NCBI RefSeq assembly: GCF_002158865.1
Contig: NZ_CP021455.1
Coordinates: 3,286,001-3,350,000 of the forward strand
Length of the DNA stretch: 64,000 bases
Source: Comamonas serinivorans
GTDB lineage: Bacteria > Pseudomonadota > Gammaproteobacteria > Burkholderiales > Burkholderiaceae_C
Direction of reading: 5' to 3'
Part shown: piece after piece, positions 55,955 to 64,000 of the stretch
How positions within the stretch are numbered: the stretch's first letter is position 1
Layout: each line of letters begins with the position of its first letter
Notes under the pieces: generated by a model
What the model was told of the DNA's origin: nothing
The model's input: only the letters and a program-made list of their open reading frames with translations
Database searches by the model: none
Position numbers and translations under genes: made by a program

Positions 55955-57160
55955 TCACCGTTGCAGCAAGGCGGCGGTCATGCGGGCCACGCCTTCAAAG
56001 ATTTTTTCCACATCGGCCGTGGCGAAGGACAGGCGCAGCGTCGCCGGGTCGGCCTGGGCGGCAAAGAAAGGCGCACCCGGCACAAAGGCCACGCCGCGCT
56101 CCACGCAACGCCGGTTCCACTCGCCCGCGTCCTGCAGGGCCCCGTCGGCGCCGGTCAGGCGCGCCCACACGAACAGCCCGCCCTGCGGCGGCACGAAGCT
56201 CAGGGCCTGACCCAGGCCGTCTTCCAGGGCGCTGCACAGGGTTTGCGCACGCTGGGCGTACACGCTGCGCACCTTGGCCAGCGTGTCGGGCAGGCGGCCC
56301 GCGGCCAGGTACTGCGCGGCCGTGGCCTGGGCGAAGGTGCTGGTGTTGGCGTCGGAAAACTGCTTGCACATGATGGTGCGCGCCAGCAGCTCGGGCGGCG
56401 CGATCAGCCAGCCCAGTCGCAGGCCAGCCGAGAGGATCTTGGACAGCGAGCCGCAGTGCGCCAGCACCTCGCGGCTGCCCGGCACCTCGCGCGACAGGGC
56501 CAGCATGCTGGCCGGCGGCGGCGTGTCGAAGTAGAGGTCGCCATACGGGTCGTCTTCGATCACCAGGGTTCGGGTGCGCGCGGCCAGCGCCAGCACGCGC
56601 TTGCGGCGCTCCAGCGTCAGCGTGGCCCCACTGGGGTTGCCGAACGTGGGAATCAGGTAGATCAGCTTGGGCTGGTGCTCGTCGACCAGCCGCTCCAACG
56701 CGTCGACGTCGACCCCGTCGCTGTCGATGGGGGCCGAGATCACCTCGGCGCCATACAGGCGGAAGCACTGGATCGCGGCCAGGAAGGTTGGCCCTTCCAC
56801 GATGACTTTGTCACCGGGCGAAATCATGCACTTGGCCAGCAGGTCCATGCCCTGCTGGCTGCCGGTCGTGACCACCAGCTGGTCGGCGCTCACATCGGTG
56901 CAGCCCTTGGCCTGCATGAAGGCCGCCAGCTGTTCGCGCAAGGGGCCATAGCCCTCGGTGGCGCCATAGGCCAGCGCCGCAGCCGGATCGGCCTTGAGCG
57001 CCGCATTCACCGCCTCGGTGATGCCCGGCGCATCGCACAGCGTCACATCGGGAAAGCCGCCTGCGAAGCTGATGATGCCAGGCTTGCCCAGCAGCTTGAA
57101 CAGTTCACGGATGGCGGAGGTTTCGACCTGGTTGAGGCGATTGGCAAAGTGCAGGGACAT
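55955..57160 (-). CDS. PLP-dependent aminotransferase (fold type I)
   Basis: A 401-aa class I/II aminotransferase of the LysN/AraT-like group. It has IISFAGGFPDVTLCDAPGI, LAYGATEGYGPLREQLAAF, TTGSQQGMDLLAKCM, IPTFGNPSGATLTLERR, and DDPYGDLYF (Asp and Tyr of the cofactor site). The Schiff-base lysine is in GSLSKILSAGLRLGWL. The C-terminal Arg is in TLRLSFATADVEKI. The amino-donor specificity is uncertain (2-aminoadipate or aromatic or branched-chain). The ATG is at 57158-57160. Confidence 0.92.
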   Translation of the reverse strand: MSLHFANRLNQVETSAIRELFKLLGKPGIISFAGGFPDVTLCDAPGITEAVNAALKADPAAALAYGATEGYGPLREQLAAFMQAKGCTDVSADQLVVTTGSQQGMDLLAKCMISPGDKVIVEGPTFLAAIQCFRLYGAEVISAPIDSDGVDVDALERLVDEHQPKLIYLIPTFGNPSGATLTLERRKRVLALAARTRTLVIEDDPYGDLYFDTPPPASMLALSREVPGSREVLAHCGSLSKILSAGLRLGWLIAPPELLARTIMCKQFSDANTSTFAQATAAQYLAAGRLPDTLAKVRSVYAQRAQTLCSALEDGLGQALSFVPPQGGLFVWARLTGADGALQDAGEWNRRCVERGVAFVPGAPFFAAQADPATLRLSFATADVEKIFEGVARMTAALLQR

Positions 57161-57282
57161 GGCGAATGAGGTGAACACGGGACAGGAGGCCGGTGCATGC
57201 GCTTGCCTCGGCCCAGGTGCCATTGTGCCCCGCGGCGTCCCCGCTCATCCAAGCACCCCGGTCACGCGGGGCGCCTGCCGCC

Positions 57283-57786
57283 TCAGGCCGCGCGGCGGCG
57301 CACCAGCAGCGCCAGCAGGACGAAGCCGAAGATCACGAACCAGATGAAGGCCCAGTTCGCGATGGTCAAGCCCAGCAAGGTCCAGTCGATGGCGCTGCAA
57401 TCGCCGCTGCCGCGGAAGATCATGGGCACCACGCGCTGCAGCGGGAAGGACTCGATCATGCCGTACAGGTCACGGCCGCAGGTCGCAAACTCGGGCGGGT
57501 TCCACTGCAGCCAGCTCTGGCGTGCGGCCGTGAACGCCCCGAAGGCACAGACCAACACGCCCAGCGCCGCCATGACCACCTGCAGGCCGCGCTTGGGAAA
57601 GATGGCGCCCAGCACCGACAGCACGATGAGCACGATGAAGCACTCACGCTGCACGATGCACATGGGGCACGGGTGCAGGCCCAGCACGTTTTGCAGGTAG
57701 AGGATGCCGAACGCCAGCATGCTGGCCGAAATGAGCGCAATGCCGGCAAACGCACGGCGGGGGTGTTGGGTCAGGAAGGACAGCAC
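57283..57786 (-). CDS. dsbB: Disulfide bond formation protein B
   Basis: DsbB reoxidises DsbA and passes electrons to quinone. The predicted 167-aa protein has four hydrophobic helices, the first redox pair C40-P-M-C43 (LGLHPCPMCIVQREC) after helix 1, and a second periplasmic pair in FATCGRDLY ... FRGSGDCSAIDW. I chose GTG at 57784-57786 by family length; the frame extends upstream to an ATG at 57879 through a tandem-repeat region coding an Arg/His/Ser-rich stretch. Neither start has a clear Shine-Dalgarno. Confidence 0.9.
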   Translation of the reverse strand: MLSFLTQHPRRAFAGIALISASMLAFGILYLQNVLGLHPCPMCIVQRECFIVLIVLSVLGAIFPKRGLQVVMAALGVLVCAFGAFTAARQSWLQWNPPEFATCGRDLYGMIESFPLQRVVPMIFRGSGDCSAIDWTLLGLTIANWAFIWFVIFGFVLLALLVRRRAA

Positions 57787-57820
57787 AGGTGTTGAGGCGT
57801 GAGGGATGAAAGCCACCAAA

Positions 57821-57868
57821 CGGCGGGCCGAATGATGAGCCGAACGGCGGGCCGAATGGCGAGCCACA
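57821..57868. repeat. 24-bp tandem duplication upstream of dsbB
   Basis: Two adjacent units (57821-57844 and 57845-57868) share CGGCGGGCCGAATG followed by GAGCC; a partial third GCGGGCC follows. If dsbB started at 57879 this would encode a repeated HSARRSA-like peptide. Confidence 0.7.
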
Positions 57869-58077
57869 CAGCTCACCATTCAGCGGGCCAAACGGCTGGC
57901 GGGGCGACCGGACACGATTCTCGGTCATGCCCCAGCCTGCCGGTGCGCCAGGGCTCGTCTCTGAGCGGCAGGCCGCCAAATGGTTCCCGATGGCCCGCGT
58001 GGCCCGCCACACGCTGGCGGCCCGCTCTGCGCCGCCTCACGGCCGGGCTGCCTCAGGTCGATTGACGCATAAAGAGG

Positions 58078-58127
58078 TAGTATCAACCTGCGTTGATCAT
58101 GTAGCCAACGGAAAACCCACCATACTC
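58078..58127. repeat. 50-bp CAGTAT palindrome, copy 15
   Basis: TAGTATC at the left, CATACTC at the right. The left inner CGTT is displaced by about 3 nt while the right AACGGAAA is intact. It lies 3 nt after the orn stop. Confidence 0.82.
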
Positions 58128-58130
58128 CGC

Positions 58131-58772
58131 TCAATCCGAACTCAATCCCGGCACGCGCAAAAAGTGGCTGCGGTAGTGCACCAGCTCCTCGATGGACTCG
58201 TGCACATCGGCCAGCGCCGTGTGGGCCTGCTTTTTCTTGAAAGCCGACACCAGCTCGGGGCGCCAGCGCAGGGCCAGCTCCTTGAGCGTGCTGACGTCGA
58301 TGTTGCGGTAGTGGAACCAGGCCTCGAAACGCGGCATGTACTTGACCAGGAAACGCCGGTCCTGGCTGATGGTGTTGCCGCACATGGGCGACTTCGCCTT
58401 GGGCACGTAGCGCTTGATGAAGGCGATGAGCTGTTCGGCCGCAGCCTCTTCCGTCAGCGTGGAGGCCTTCACCTTGTCGATCAGGCCGCTGCGGCCATGC
58501 GTGCCCTTGTTCCAGGCGTCCATGCCGTCGAGCAGCGCGTCGCTTTGGTGGATGACCAGCACCGGGCCTTCCACGCGCAGGCTCAGGTCAGGGCTGGTGA
58601 CGATGACGGCGATCTCCAGCAGGCGCTCTTTGTCGGGGTTCAGGCCGGTCATCTCACAGTCCAGCCAGATCAGGTTCTGGTCCGACTTGGTCAGGACAGG
58701 CGTGGGCGTGGGTGCGGCGGCGGGAACGGGCGCCGGCTCGGCAGCAGCGGTGGGCAGATCGGGTTCGGACAT
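58131..58772 (-). CDS. orn: Oligoribonuclease
   Basis: A 3'-5' exonuclease that degrades di- and short oligoribonucleotides. The 213-aa product has the DEDDh motifs: NLIWLDCEMTGLNPDKERLLEIAV, CGNTISQDRRFLVKYMP, NIDVSTLKELALRW, and HTALADVHESIEELVHYR. An Ala/Pro-rich extension of about 30 residues precedes the usual start; the ATG at 58770-58772 is the first in-frame start I consider plausible. Confidence 0.96.
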   Translation of the reverse strand: MSEPDLPTAAAEPAPVPAAAPTPTPVLTKSDQNLIWLDCEMTGLNPDKERLLEIAVIVTSPDLSLRVEGPVLVIHQSDALLDGMDAWNKGTHGRSGLIDKVKASTLTEEAAAEQLIAFIKRYVPKAKSPMCGNTISQDRRFLVKYMPRFEAWFHYRNIDVSTLKELALRWRPELVSAFKKKQAHTALADVHESIEELVHYRSHFLRVPGLSSD

Positions 58773-59201
58773 GCAAGGGCTCGGCCACCGCCCGCGCTCC
58801 GAGTCGGCCGGAGCCGGCTGGCGCGCGGCAAAGCCGCCGACCATAGCACAGCCCTTTCGCACCCTGGCGGCGCCGAATCCGACGCCCGTTCCGACGCAGG
58901 CCAGCTCTTCGAGCTGGCGGTAGCCCTGTGCAGGACTGACCCGGCGCGCATGCCTCCGCCGGGCGTGGCGCCCGCGCGGCGCGCCGGTGCCCAGGTTCGC
59001 GCACGGTCCCACGCCTGCACGCCTGCACGCCCGCTGCCCGGGGGCGCGCTGTTGCCACATCCTCGACAACGCCCACAACCTGCCCCTGCAACTCGCCGTG
59101 GGGCTGGGCGTGCCGGCTGCGGCCCTGCTGTGCGGGCGGGTCGCCTGGCTGGTCTGGCGCGCGCCCCTGGCCGCCCTGACGCGCACCGCTACACTGCGCG
59201 C
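58773..59201. other. Divergent orn / M48 intergenic region
   Basis: 430 nt between two divergent genes. It is GC-rich, with no supported gene, repeat or recognised promoter pair. Confidence 0.4.
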
Positions 59202-60518
59202 ATGTTGCAGGTGATGCCCCTGGCGCTGTGGATCAGCGCTTTTTTTGCGCTGGCGCTGTGCGCGCAGACGCTGCTCAAGCTCTGGCTGGCGGCCCGGCAG
59301 ATGCGGCATGTGGCTCGGCACCGGCACGCCGTGCCAGCCTCTTTTGCCGGCACCGTGAGCCTGGACGCCCACCAGCGCGCCGCCGCCTACACGGTGGACA
59401 AGCTGCGCGTGAGCCTCGTCGAGATCGTCGTCAGCGCCGCTGTGGTGCTGGGCTGGACGCTGCTGGGCGGGCTGGACGCGCTCAATGCCGCGCTGCTCGG
59501 CGTCGTCACCCACCCGCTGCTGCAGCAACTGGCGCTGCTGGGCGCCTTTGCCGCCATCGGCGCCCTCATCGACCTGCCGTTTTCGCTCTACCAGACCTTC
59601 GTCATCGAGGCCCGCCACGGCTTCAACCGCATGAGCCCCGCCCTCTGGCTGGCCGATTTGCTCAAGGGCACGCTGGTCGGCATCGCCCTGGGCCTGCCGC
59701 TGGCTGCCCTGGTGCTGTGGCTGATGGCCGCGAGCGGCGCGCTGTGGTGGCTGTGGGTGTGGCTGACCTGGACCGGCTTCAGCGTGCTGCTCATGCTGGT
59801 CTTTCCGACCTGGATCGCCCCCCTGTTCAATCGGTTCGAGCCCCTGCGCGACGAGTCCCTGAAGCAGCAGGTGGCCGAGCTGATGGCGCGCTGCGGCTTC
59901 CGGGCCAAGGGCTTGTTCGTGGTCGATGGCAGCCGCCGATCCGCCCACGCCAACGCCTACTTCACCGGCCTGGGCGCTGCCAAGCGCGTGGTGTTCTACG
60001 ACACCTTGCTCGACCAGCTCACGCCTGGCCAGGTGCAGGCCGTGTTGGCCCACGAGCTGGGCCACTTTCACCACCGGCATGTCACCAAGCGGCTGGTGGC
60101 CATGATGGCCTTCAGCCTGCTGGCCCTGGCCGTGCTGGGCTGGCTCAGCCAGCAGCCGGCCTTCTTCGTCGGGCTGGGCGTCACGCCCAACCTGCCCTAT
60201 GCGCTGAACGGGGTGCCGGCCATCCCCAACCACGCCCTGTTGCTGTTGCTGTTCCTGCTCGCCGTGCCCGTGGTGTCGCTCTGGGTCACGCCCTGGCTGA
60301 GCCACCGCTCGCGCCGCGACGAGTTCCAGGCCGATGCCTACGCCGTCGCCCAAACTGGCCGCGCCGACCTGCAGGCCGCGCTGCTCGCGCTCTACAACGA
60401 CAACGCCAGCACGCTCACCCCCGATCCGCTGTATGCCCGCTTTTACTACTCGCACCCACCGGCCAGCGAGCGCCTGGCGCACATCGCCCAGGCGGGCGTC
60501 GTGCCTGCCCATGCATGA
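59202..60518 (+). CDS. M48 family (Ste24-like) membrane metallopeptidase
   Basis: A 438-aa integral membrane peptidase. The N-terminal CAAX-protease-type region has several helices and the motif FVIEARHGFNRMSPALWLAD. The zinc motif HELGH is in AVLAHELGHFHHRHVTK near residue 286. The third ligand Glu is in SRRDEFQADAYAV, and the end is YYSHPPASERLAHI. It is expected to cut membrane proteins or peptides. The ATG is at 59202; an alternative ATG (MPLALW) lies 4 codons on. A palindrome begins 7 nt after the stop. Confidence 0.92.
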   Translation: MLQVMPLALWISAFFALALCAQTLLKLWLAARQMRHVARHRHAVPASFAGTVSLDAHQRAAAYTVDKLRVSLVEIVVSAAVVLGWTLLGGLDALNAALLGVVTHPLLQQLALLGAFAAIGALIDLPFSLYQTFVIEARHGFNRMSPALWLADLLKGTLVGIALGLPLAALVLWLMAASGALWWLWVWLTWTGFSVLLMLVFPTWIAPLFNRFEPLRDESLKQQVAELMARCGFRAKGLFVVDGSRRSAHANAYFTGLGAAKRVVFYDTLLDQLTPGQVQAVLAHELGHFHHRHVTKRLVAMMAFSLLALAVLGWLSQQPAFFVGLGVTPNLPYALNGVPAIPNHALLLLLFLLAVPVVSLWVTPWLSHRSRRDEFQADAYAVAQTGRADLQAALLALYNDNASTLTPDPLYARFYYSHPPASERLAHIAQAGVVPAHA

Positions 60519-60525
60519 CACAGCG

Positions 60526-60575
60526 CAGTATCCACCCCTTGCCGTTATTCTTTGAACGGCCATTCAGCCATACTG
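60526..60575. repeat. 50-bp CAGTAT palindrome, copy 16
   Basis: CAGTATCC at the left, CCATACTG at the right, inner GCCGTT/AACGGC perfect. It begins 7 nt after the M48 stop. Confidence 0.92.
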
Positions 60576-60770
60576 GGTGATGGAACACCCCTGCTGCCGG
60601 TGCGGCACATCGCGAGGGGCCGTGTGGCCCGCAAGCGATTTGCCCGCCAACCGCGCCCGCACGTGGCCTTGCCGCCTGCACCCGGGCCTGCCACGCATCG
60701 CAGCCCACACACGCCGCCGCCCCACCATGCCACCATCCGGCTTCGCCTTGACCAGGACCCCACCCGCCCC

Positions 60771-61712
60771 ATGAAGCACCAACCGCCCTCCTTCCACCCC
60801 GCCAGCGCCTCGCAGACCGGCCTCGTCATCGCCAGCCATGGCCGCCATTGCGTGGTGGAGACGCCGGACGGCGAGCGGGTGATCTGCCATCCGCGCGGCA
60901 AGAAGAGCGCCGTGGTCGTGGGCGATCGTGTGGCTTGGCAGACCAGCGGCGATGAAGGCGTGATCGAACGCGTGCTGGAACGGCGCAACCTGCTCTACCG
61001 GCAGGACGAAATCCGCACCAAGTCCTTTGCCGCCAACATCGACCTGGTGCTGGTGCTGGTGGCCGCCGAGCCGGTGTTCTCGGAAAAGCAGCTCACGCGG
61101 GCGCTGATCGCGGCCGAGGCGGCGCACATCCAACCCCTGGTCGCGCTGAACAAAAGCGACCTGACCGAGCCCTTCGCCCACGCCTGGGCCCGCCTGGCCC
61201 CCTACCGCGACATGGGCTACGCCGTGGTGCCGCTGGGCCTGGAGCACGACGCCGACGCCGAGCTGGCGCCCCTGCGCGAGCTGCTGGCCGGCCGCGCCAC
61301 CCTGGTGCTGGGCCCCTCGGGCGCGGGCAAGTCCACGCTCATCAACCGCCTGGTGCCGGGCGCCAAGGCGCTCACGCGCGAGATCTCGCAGGTGCTGAAC
61401 ACCGGCAAGCACACCACCACCAGCACGAGCTGGTACTGGCTGGATGCGGCGCGCACCACGGCCTTGATCGACTCGCCCGGCTTTCAGGAATTCGGCCTGC
61501 ACCACATCGAACCCGCTCAGCTGCCCGCTTACATGCCCGACCTGCGCCGCCACGTGAAAGACTGCCGCTTCTACAACTGCACCCACCTGCACGAACCCGG
61601 CTGCGGCGTGCGCGCCGAAGTCGTCTGGCCCTTCGAACCCGGGCGGATCAGCGAGAACCGCTACGCGATCTATGAAGAGCTGTTCGCCGAACTCAGCGCG
61701 CCGCGCTACTGA
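60771..61712 (+). CDS. rsgA: Ribosome small-subunit-dependent GTPase RsgA
   Basis: A circularly permuted GTPase that checks 30S maturation. The 313-aa product has an N-terminal OB fold (about 15-75). The GTPase motifs are in permuted order: G4 LNKSD, G1 GPSGAGKSTLINRL, G2 HTTT, and G3 DSPGFQEFGL. The C-terminal zinc motif is CRFYNCTHLHEPGC. The ATG at 60771 begins MKHQPPSFH. Together with rimP and rimO it gives the window three ribosome-maturation genes. Confidence 0.96.
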   Translation: MKHQPPSFHPASASQTGLVIASHGRHCVVETPDGERVICHPRGKKSAVVVGDRVAWQTSGDEGVIERVLERRNLLYRQDEIRTKSFAANIDLVLVLVAAEPVFSEKQLTRALIAAEAAHIQPLVALNKSDLTEPFAHAWARLAPYRDMGYAVVPLGLEHDADAELAPLRELLAGRATLVLGPSGAGKSTLINRLVPGAKALTREISQVLNTGKHTTTSTSWYWLDAARTTALIDSPGFQEFGLHHIEPAQLPAYMPDLRRHVKDCRFYNCTHLHEPGCGVRAEVVWPFEPGRISENRYAIYEELFAELSAPRY

Positions 61713-62248
61713 GTGCGCGACCGCCGGCTTGGCGCCATGGCGGGGCATGAGCCGCCGCACGGATTCGCCCGGTCGGTGACGCGTCGGCGGTGCAGCCGCC
61801 GGCGCAGCCCAGCGCGGCTCCGCACGCCGCGCTGCGCTGGGACACCTGCGGGACCGCAACCGTGCTGGTCTGGCCCATCACGCGGACCACGACCCAGCCT
61901 GGCGCGCTGCACGTCCGCACGCAAGACAGCCGGGTCGTGATGATCGGACGGGCCACGGCGCCTGCGCCGGACACCCAGCCAGGCAGCGCCAAGGTGAACA
62001 GCCCTGATCTGGCCCGCCAACAGACAGTCGGTGGGCTGCACGGCAGCCAGACGCTGCGCTTCGGACATGGCTTTGGCCGGCATCGCACGGCCAGAGGGCT
62101 TGCGGAGCCTGCTGCTGTCACCGTTGCGCGGGTGCCGGCTGCAGGGACTGCATTTCTTGCCCCTCGGCTGCCTGAGACGTCGGGAAGCGCTGGCGCGGCG
62201 CCGCCTGCAGCGCGGCATGGCCCGGCGCCCCGCCGCGAGGCCGGCGAA
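61713..62248. other. 536-bp intergenic region, no supported gene
   Basis: Convergent between rsgA (+) and the dioxygenase (-). Open frames exist on both strands but none resembles a known protein. No palindrome copy and no terminator were seen. Confidence 0.4.
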
Positions 62249-63073
62249 TCAACCGAAGCGGTAGCTCGACACGGTCAGTCCGCCCATGAAGTCGCGCTGG
62301 TGGTAGCTGTGGCGGCCCACATCGGCGCCGGCCGCACCGGCAGCCACCATCAACGGCAGCAGGTGCTCTTCACGCGGGTGCGCCAGGCGAGCGGCCGGGG
62401 CGTCGGTCCAGGCCCGCAGGCGGGCGTCGCGCTCGGCCTGCGGTTGCTGCACGGCCTCGCTCAGCCAGGCATCGAACGCCTGCGAGGCGGCGTGCCCGGG
62501 CGGGCCGAAGGCACGCAGGTTGTGGTACGACAGGCCGCTGCCGACGATGAGCACGTCCTCGTCGCGCAGCGGAGCCAGCGCCTGCCCCAGGACCAGGTGG
62601 GCCTGCGGGTCCAGGCCGCGTTTCAGCGACAGCTGCACCACGGGCACGCGGGCATCGGGGTACATGGCCTGCATGGGCGAAAACATGCCGTGGTCGTACC
62701 CGCGCTCGTCGTCCTGCGCCACGGCCAGGCCGGCCGCGCGCAGCAGCACGCTCACCCGGTCGGCCAGGGCAGGATCACCCGCGGAGGGGTACTGCACGGC
62801 GTAGGTGTAGGCCGGAAAGCCCCCGTAGTCGTACACCATGCCGGGCCGGGCGGCACGCTGCACCGTGAATTCGGGCGCTTCCCAGTGGGCCGACACCATG
62901 AGGATGGCGCGCGGATCACGCCCCACCTCGGCCGGCATGCGCGCCAGCGAAGCGGCCAGTTCGCGGTACGCCGTGTCCCGCTCAGGCATCCAGGGCCAGG
63001 GCCCGCCCCCGTGCGAGATGTAGTAAACGGGCAGGCGCGAGCCAGGGGCGGCAGAGGATTCGGGTGTGGACAT
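62249..63073 (-). CDS. DODA-type extradiol ring-cleavage dioxygenase
   Basis: A 274-aa class III (LigB-like) dioxygenase of the 4,5-DOPA type. It has PVYYISHGGGPWPWM (metal His), AILMVSAHWEAPEFTV, the DDERGYDHGMFSPMQAMYPDA region with a second His, VVQLSLKRGLDPQAH, and IVGSGLSYHNLRAF. Members cleave catechol rings using Fe(II). The substrate is unknown. The ATG is at 63071-63073. Confidence 0.92.
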   Translation of the reverse strand: MSTPESSAAPGSRLPVYYISHGGGPWPWMPERDTAYRELAASLARMPAEVGRDPRAILMVSAHWEAPEFTVQRAARPGMVYDYGGFPAYTYAVQYPSAGDPALADRVSVLLRAAGLAVAQDDERGYDHGMFSPMQAMYPDARVPVVQLSLKRGLDPQAHLVLGQALAPLRDEDVLIVGSGLSYHNLRAFGPPGHAASQAFDAWLSEAVQQPQAERDARLRAWTDAPAARLAHPREEHLLPLMVAAGAAGADVGRHSYHQRDFMGGLTVSSYRFG

Positions 63074-63266
63074 GACAAGCCTCGGAAAGCAGGATGGCCC
63101 TCACATGGCGTCGCCGGTGAGCCATTGCAAGCGCTGCGAGCGCGCGGGCCACCATTGTCCACGTCCGCCTGAGGGCAGGCCTGACGGCATGCGCCCCACC
63201 GTGCACGGCCTTCGGCAGCCTGCCCCAGGCACGGCGACCTGGCACGCCATGCACCTCGTATTTCAA

Positions 63267-63316
63267 CAGTATCCTCAGGTTTCGGATCATTCAAGATCGG
63301 AAATCTGACCATACTC
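63267..63316. repeat. 50-bp CAGTAT palindrome, copy 17
   Basis: CAGTATCC at the left, CATACTC at the right, inner CGGAT/ATCGG followed by AAA. It begins 7 nt past the histidine-phosphatase stop. Confidence 0.87.
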
Positions 63317-63323
63317 CATCACA

Positions 63324-63992
63324 TCACACTTCACCATCCCCGCGCAGGGACCAGCGCTGACCATGCCGAGGCGCCGGGGGCCAGTGCGCCGCCTGCGGCC
63401 CGGCGGACGCTGCCGGCGCCTCGCTGGCCGCGCCTGGCTCGCCTTGCCCATCGAGCCAGCGGGCCGCCGACATCCAGCCGCCGTGGCTGACAACCAGCGC
63501 CTGCGGCGGCAGGGCCTGCCGAATCCGCGTCACGCGCTGCAGCAGCATGGCCACGGATTCGCCCCCGCCGGGGCGCGTGTGCGTCAGGTCGCGTGCCCAG
63601 GCGTCGATCTCGGCCACGGGGATGTCGGCCCAGAGCTGGCCATCCCAGCCGCCAAAGTCGCTCTCCCGCAGGTCGCGCAGCACCGTGTGACGCCAACCCC
63701 AGCGCGCCAGCCAGCGCCCCACGGCCCGGCTGCGCTGCAGGTCCGAGGTCCACACCCGGCGCGCCAGGCCCTGGCGGCGCGCAAAGGCCTGGATGCGCCG
63801 CGCCACGCGCTTGGCCTTGCGCCGGTCCACGGGCAGGTCGGTGTGGCCGATGCAGCGGCCTGCGCTGCCCATGGCCTTGGGGTGGCGCCAGACGTGCAGC
63901 GCATCGGCGAGCACGGCATCGCCTGCGGCCATCGCGCGCACGCGACCGGCTTGGCCCGATGCCCGCGCCGGCTTGCCCGTGCCGGTCGTCAT
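63324..63992 (-). CDS. Histidine phosphatase superfamily protein
   Basis: A 222-aa member of the phosphoglycerate-mutase-like phosphatases. The catalytic motif is RHP in HVWRHPKAM near residue 36, then the CobC-like GRCIGHTDLPVDRRKAKR. It continues SDLQRSRAVGRWLA, DLRESDFGGWDGQLWADIP, and the second catalytic His in LVVSHGGWM. It resembles alpha-ribazole phosphatase, but no cobalamin operon is visible, so specificity is open. It is complete within the window; the ATG is at 63990-63992. Confidence 0.85.
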   Translation of the reverse strand: MTTGTGKPARASGQAGRVRAMAAGDAVLADALHVWRHPKAMGSAGRCIGHTDLPVDRRKAKRVARRIQAFARRQGLARRVWTSDLQRSRAVGRWLARWGWRHTVLRDLRESDFGGWDGQLWADIPVAEIDAWARDLTHTRPGGGESVAMLLQRVTRIRQALPPQALVVSHGGWMSAARWLDGQGEPGAASEAPAASAGPQAAHWPPAPRHGQRWSLRGDGEV

Positions 63993-64000
63993 GCCAGCCA

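Noticed and set aside
57927..60518. Long in-frame extension of the M48 gene to 863 codons
   Set aside because: The extension runs antisense through orn; the membrane peptidase fold starts at 59202.

Overview
The window looks like chromosome of a GC-rich betaproteobacterium, most likely Burkholderiales and probably Comamonadaceae. The evidence is the protein content (PhaR and 3-hydroxybutyrate dehydrogenase of polyhydroxybutyrate metabolism, a ThiE fused to a long N-terminal domain, OmpR/EnvZ, an AAHS-type aromatic-acid transporter), the high GC and strong GC3 bias, and gene sets such as rimP-nusA, surE-pcm-nlpD and thiO-thiS-thiG-thiE. This assignment is by recognition only; no search was run.

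Layout. 1-2180: rimP and the 5' part of nusA on the minus strand, driven by a clear sigma-70 promoter and preceded by a terminator-like hairpin about 10 nt after the predicted start. 2367-4802: an acyl carrier protein, a COG4648 membrane protein and an AMP-forming acyl ligase, a trio typical of aryl-polyene/xanthomonadin-type loci but without the rest of such a locus. 5280-7043: a frame-broken glycine-rich, Ig-repeat, IPTL-CTERM surface-protein gene. 7286-11578: an AT-richer accessory island with an AraC regulator and five tightly packed minus-strand envelope genes. 12180-19670: thiamine and queuosine genes (thiD, queE, queD, thiE, thiG, thiS, thiO) behind a TPP riboswitch. 19789-25017: CbiB-like protein, Nudix hydrolase, rplS, trmD, FAD monooxygenase. 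25295-33453: exported hydrolase, arfB, acnA, nlpD-pcm-surE. 33681-38299: quinone oxidoreductase, aromatic-acid MFS transporter, SDR, GFA protein. 38473-44443: M16 peptidase pair, ftsY, FAD oxidoreductase, DUF4256. 44608-48588: tRNA-Val(GAC), phaR, rimO, globin. 48589-55500: relA, hydrolase, bdhA, ompR-envZ. 55597-63992: slyX, aminotransferase, dsbB, orn, M48 peptidase, rsgA, ring-cleaving dioxygenase, histidine phosphatase.

The most striking structure is not a gene. Seventeen intergenic sites carry an imperfect palindrome of exactly 50 bp that starts CAGTAT and ends ATACTG (or a close variant), with an inner CCGTT/AACGG pair flanking an 8-nt centre. Fifteen of the 17 start within 90 nt of a stop codon. 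Copies with unequal ends all point the same way on the + strand whatever the gene direction. A possible eighteenth copy lies inside thiO. I do not recognise it as a named repeat family, and no transposase for it is visible here. It is absent from 4864-16971, which includes the AT-richer island.

Functionally the window is mostly core housekeeping (translation, ribosome maturation, protein targeting, stringent response, envelope maintenance, cofactor synthesis), with accessory material concentrated at 2.3-12 kb.
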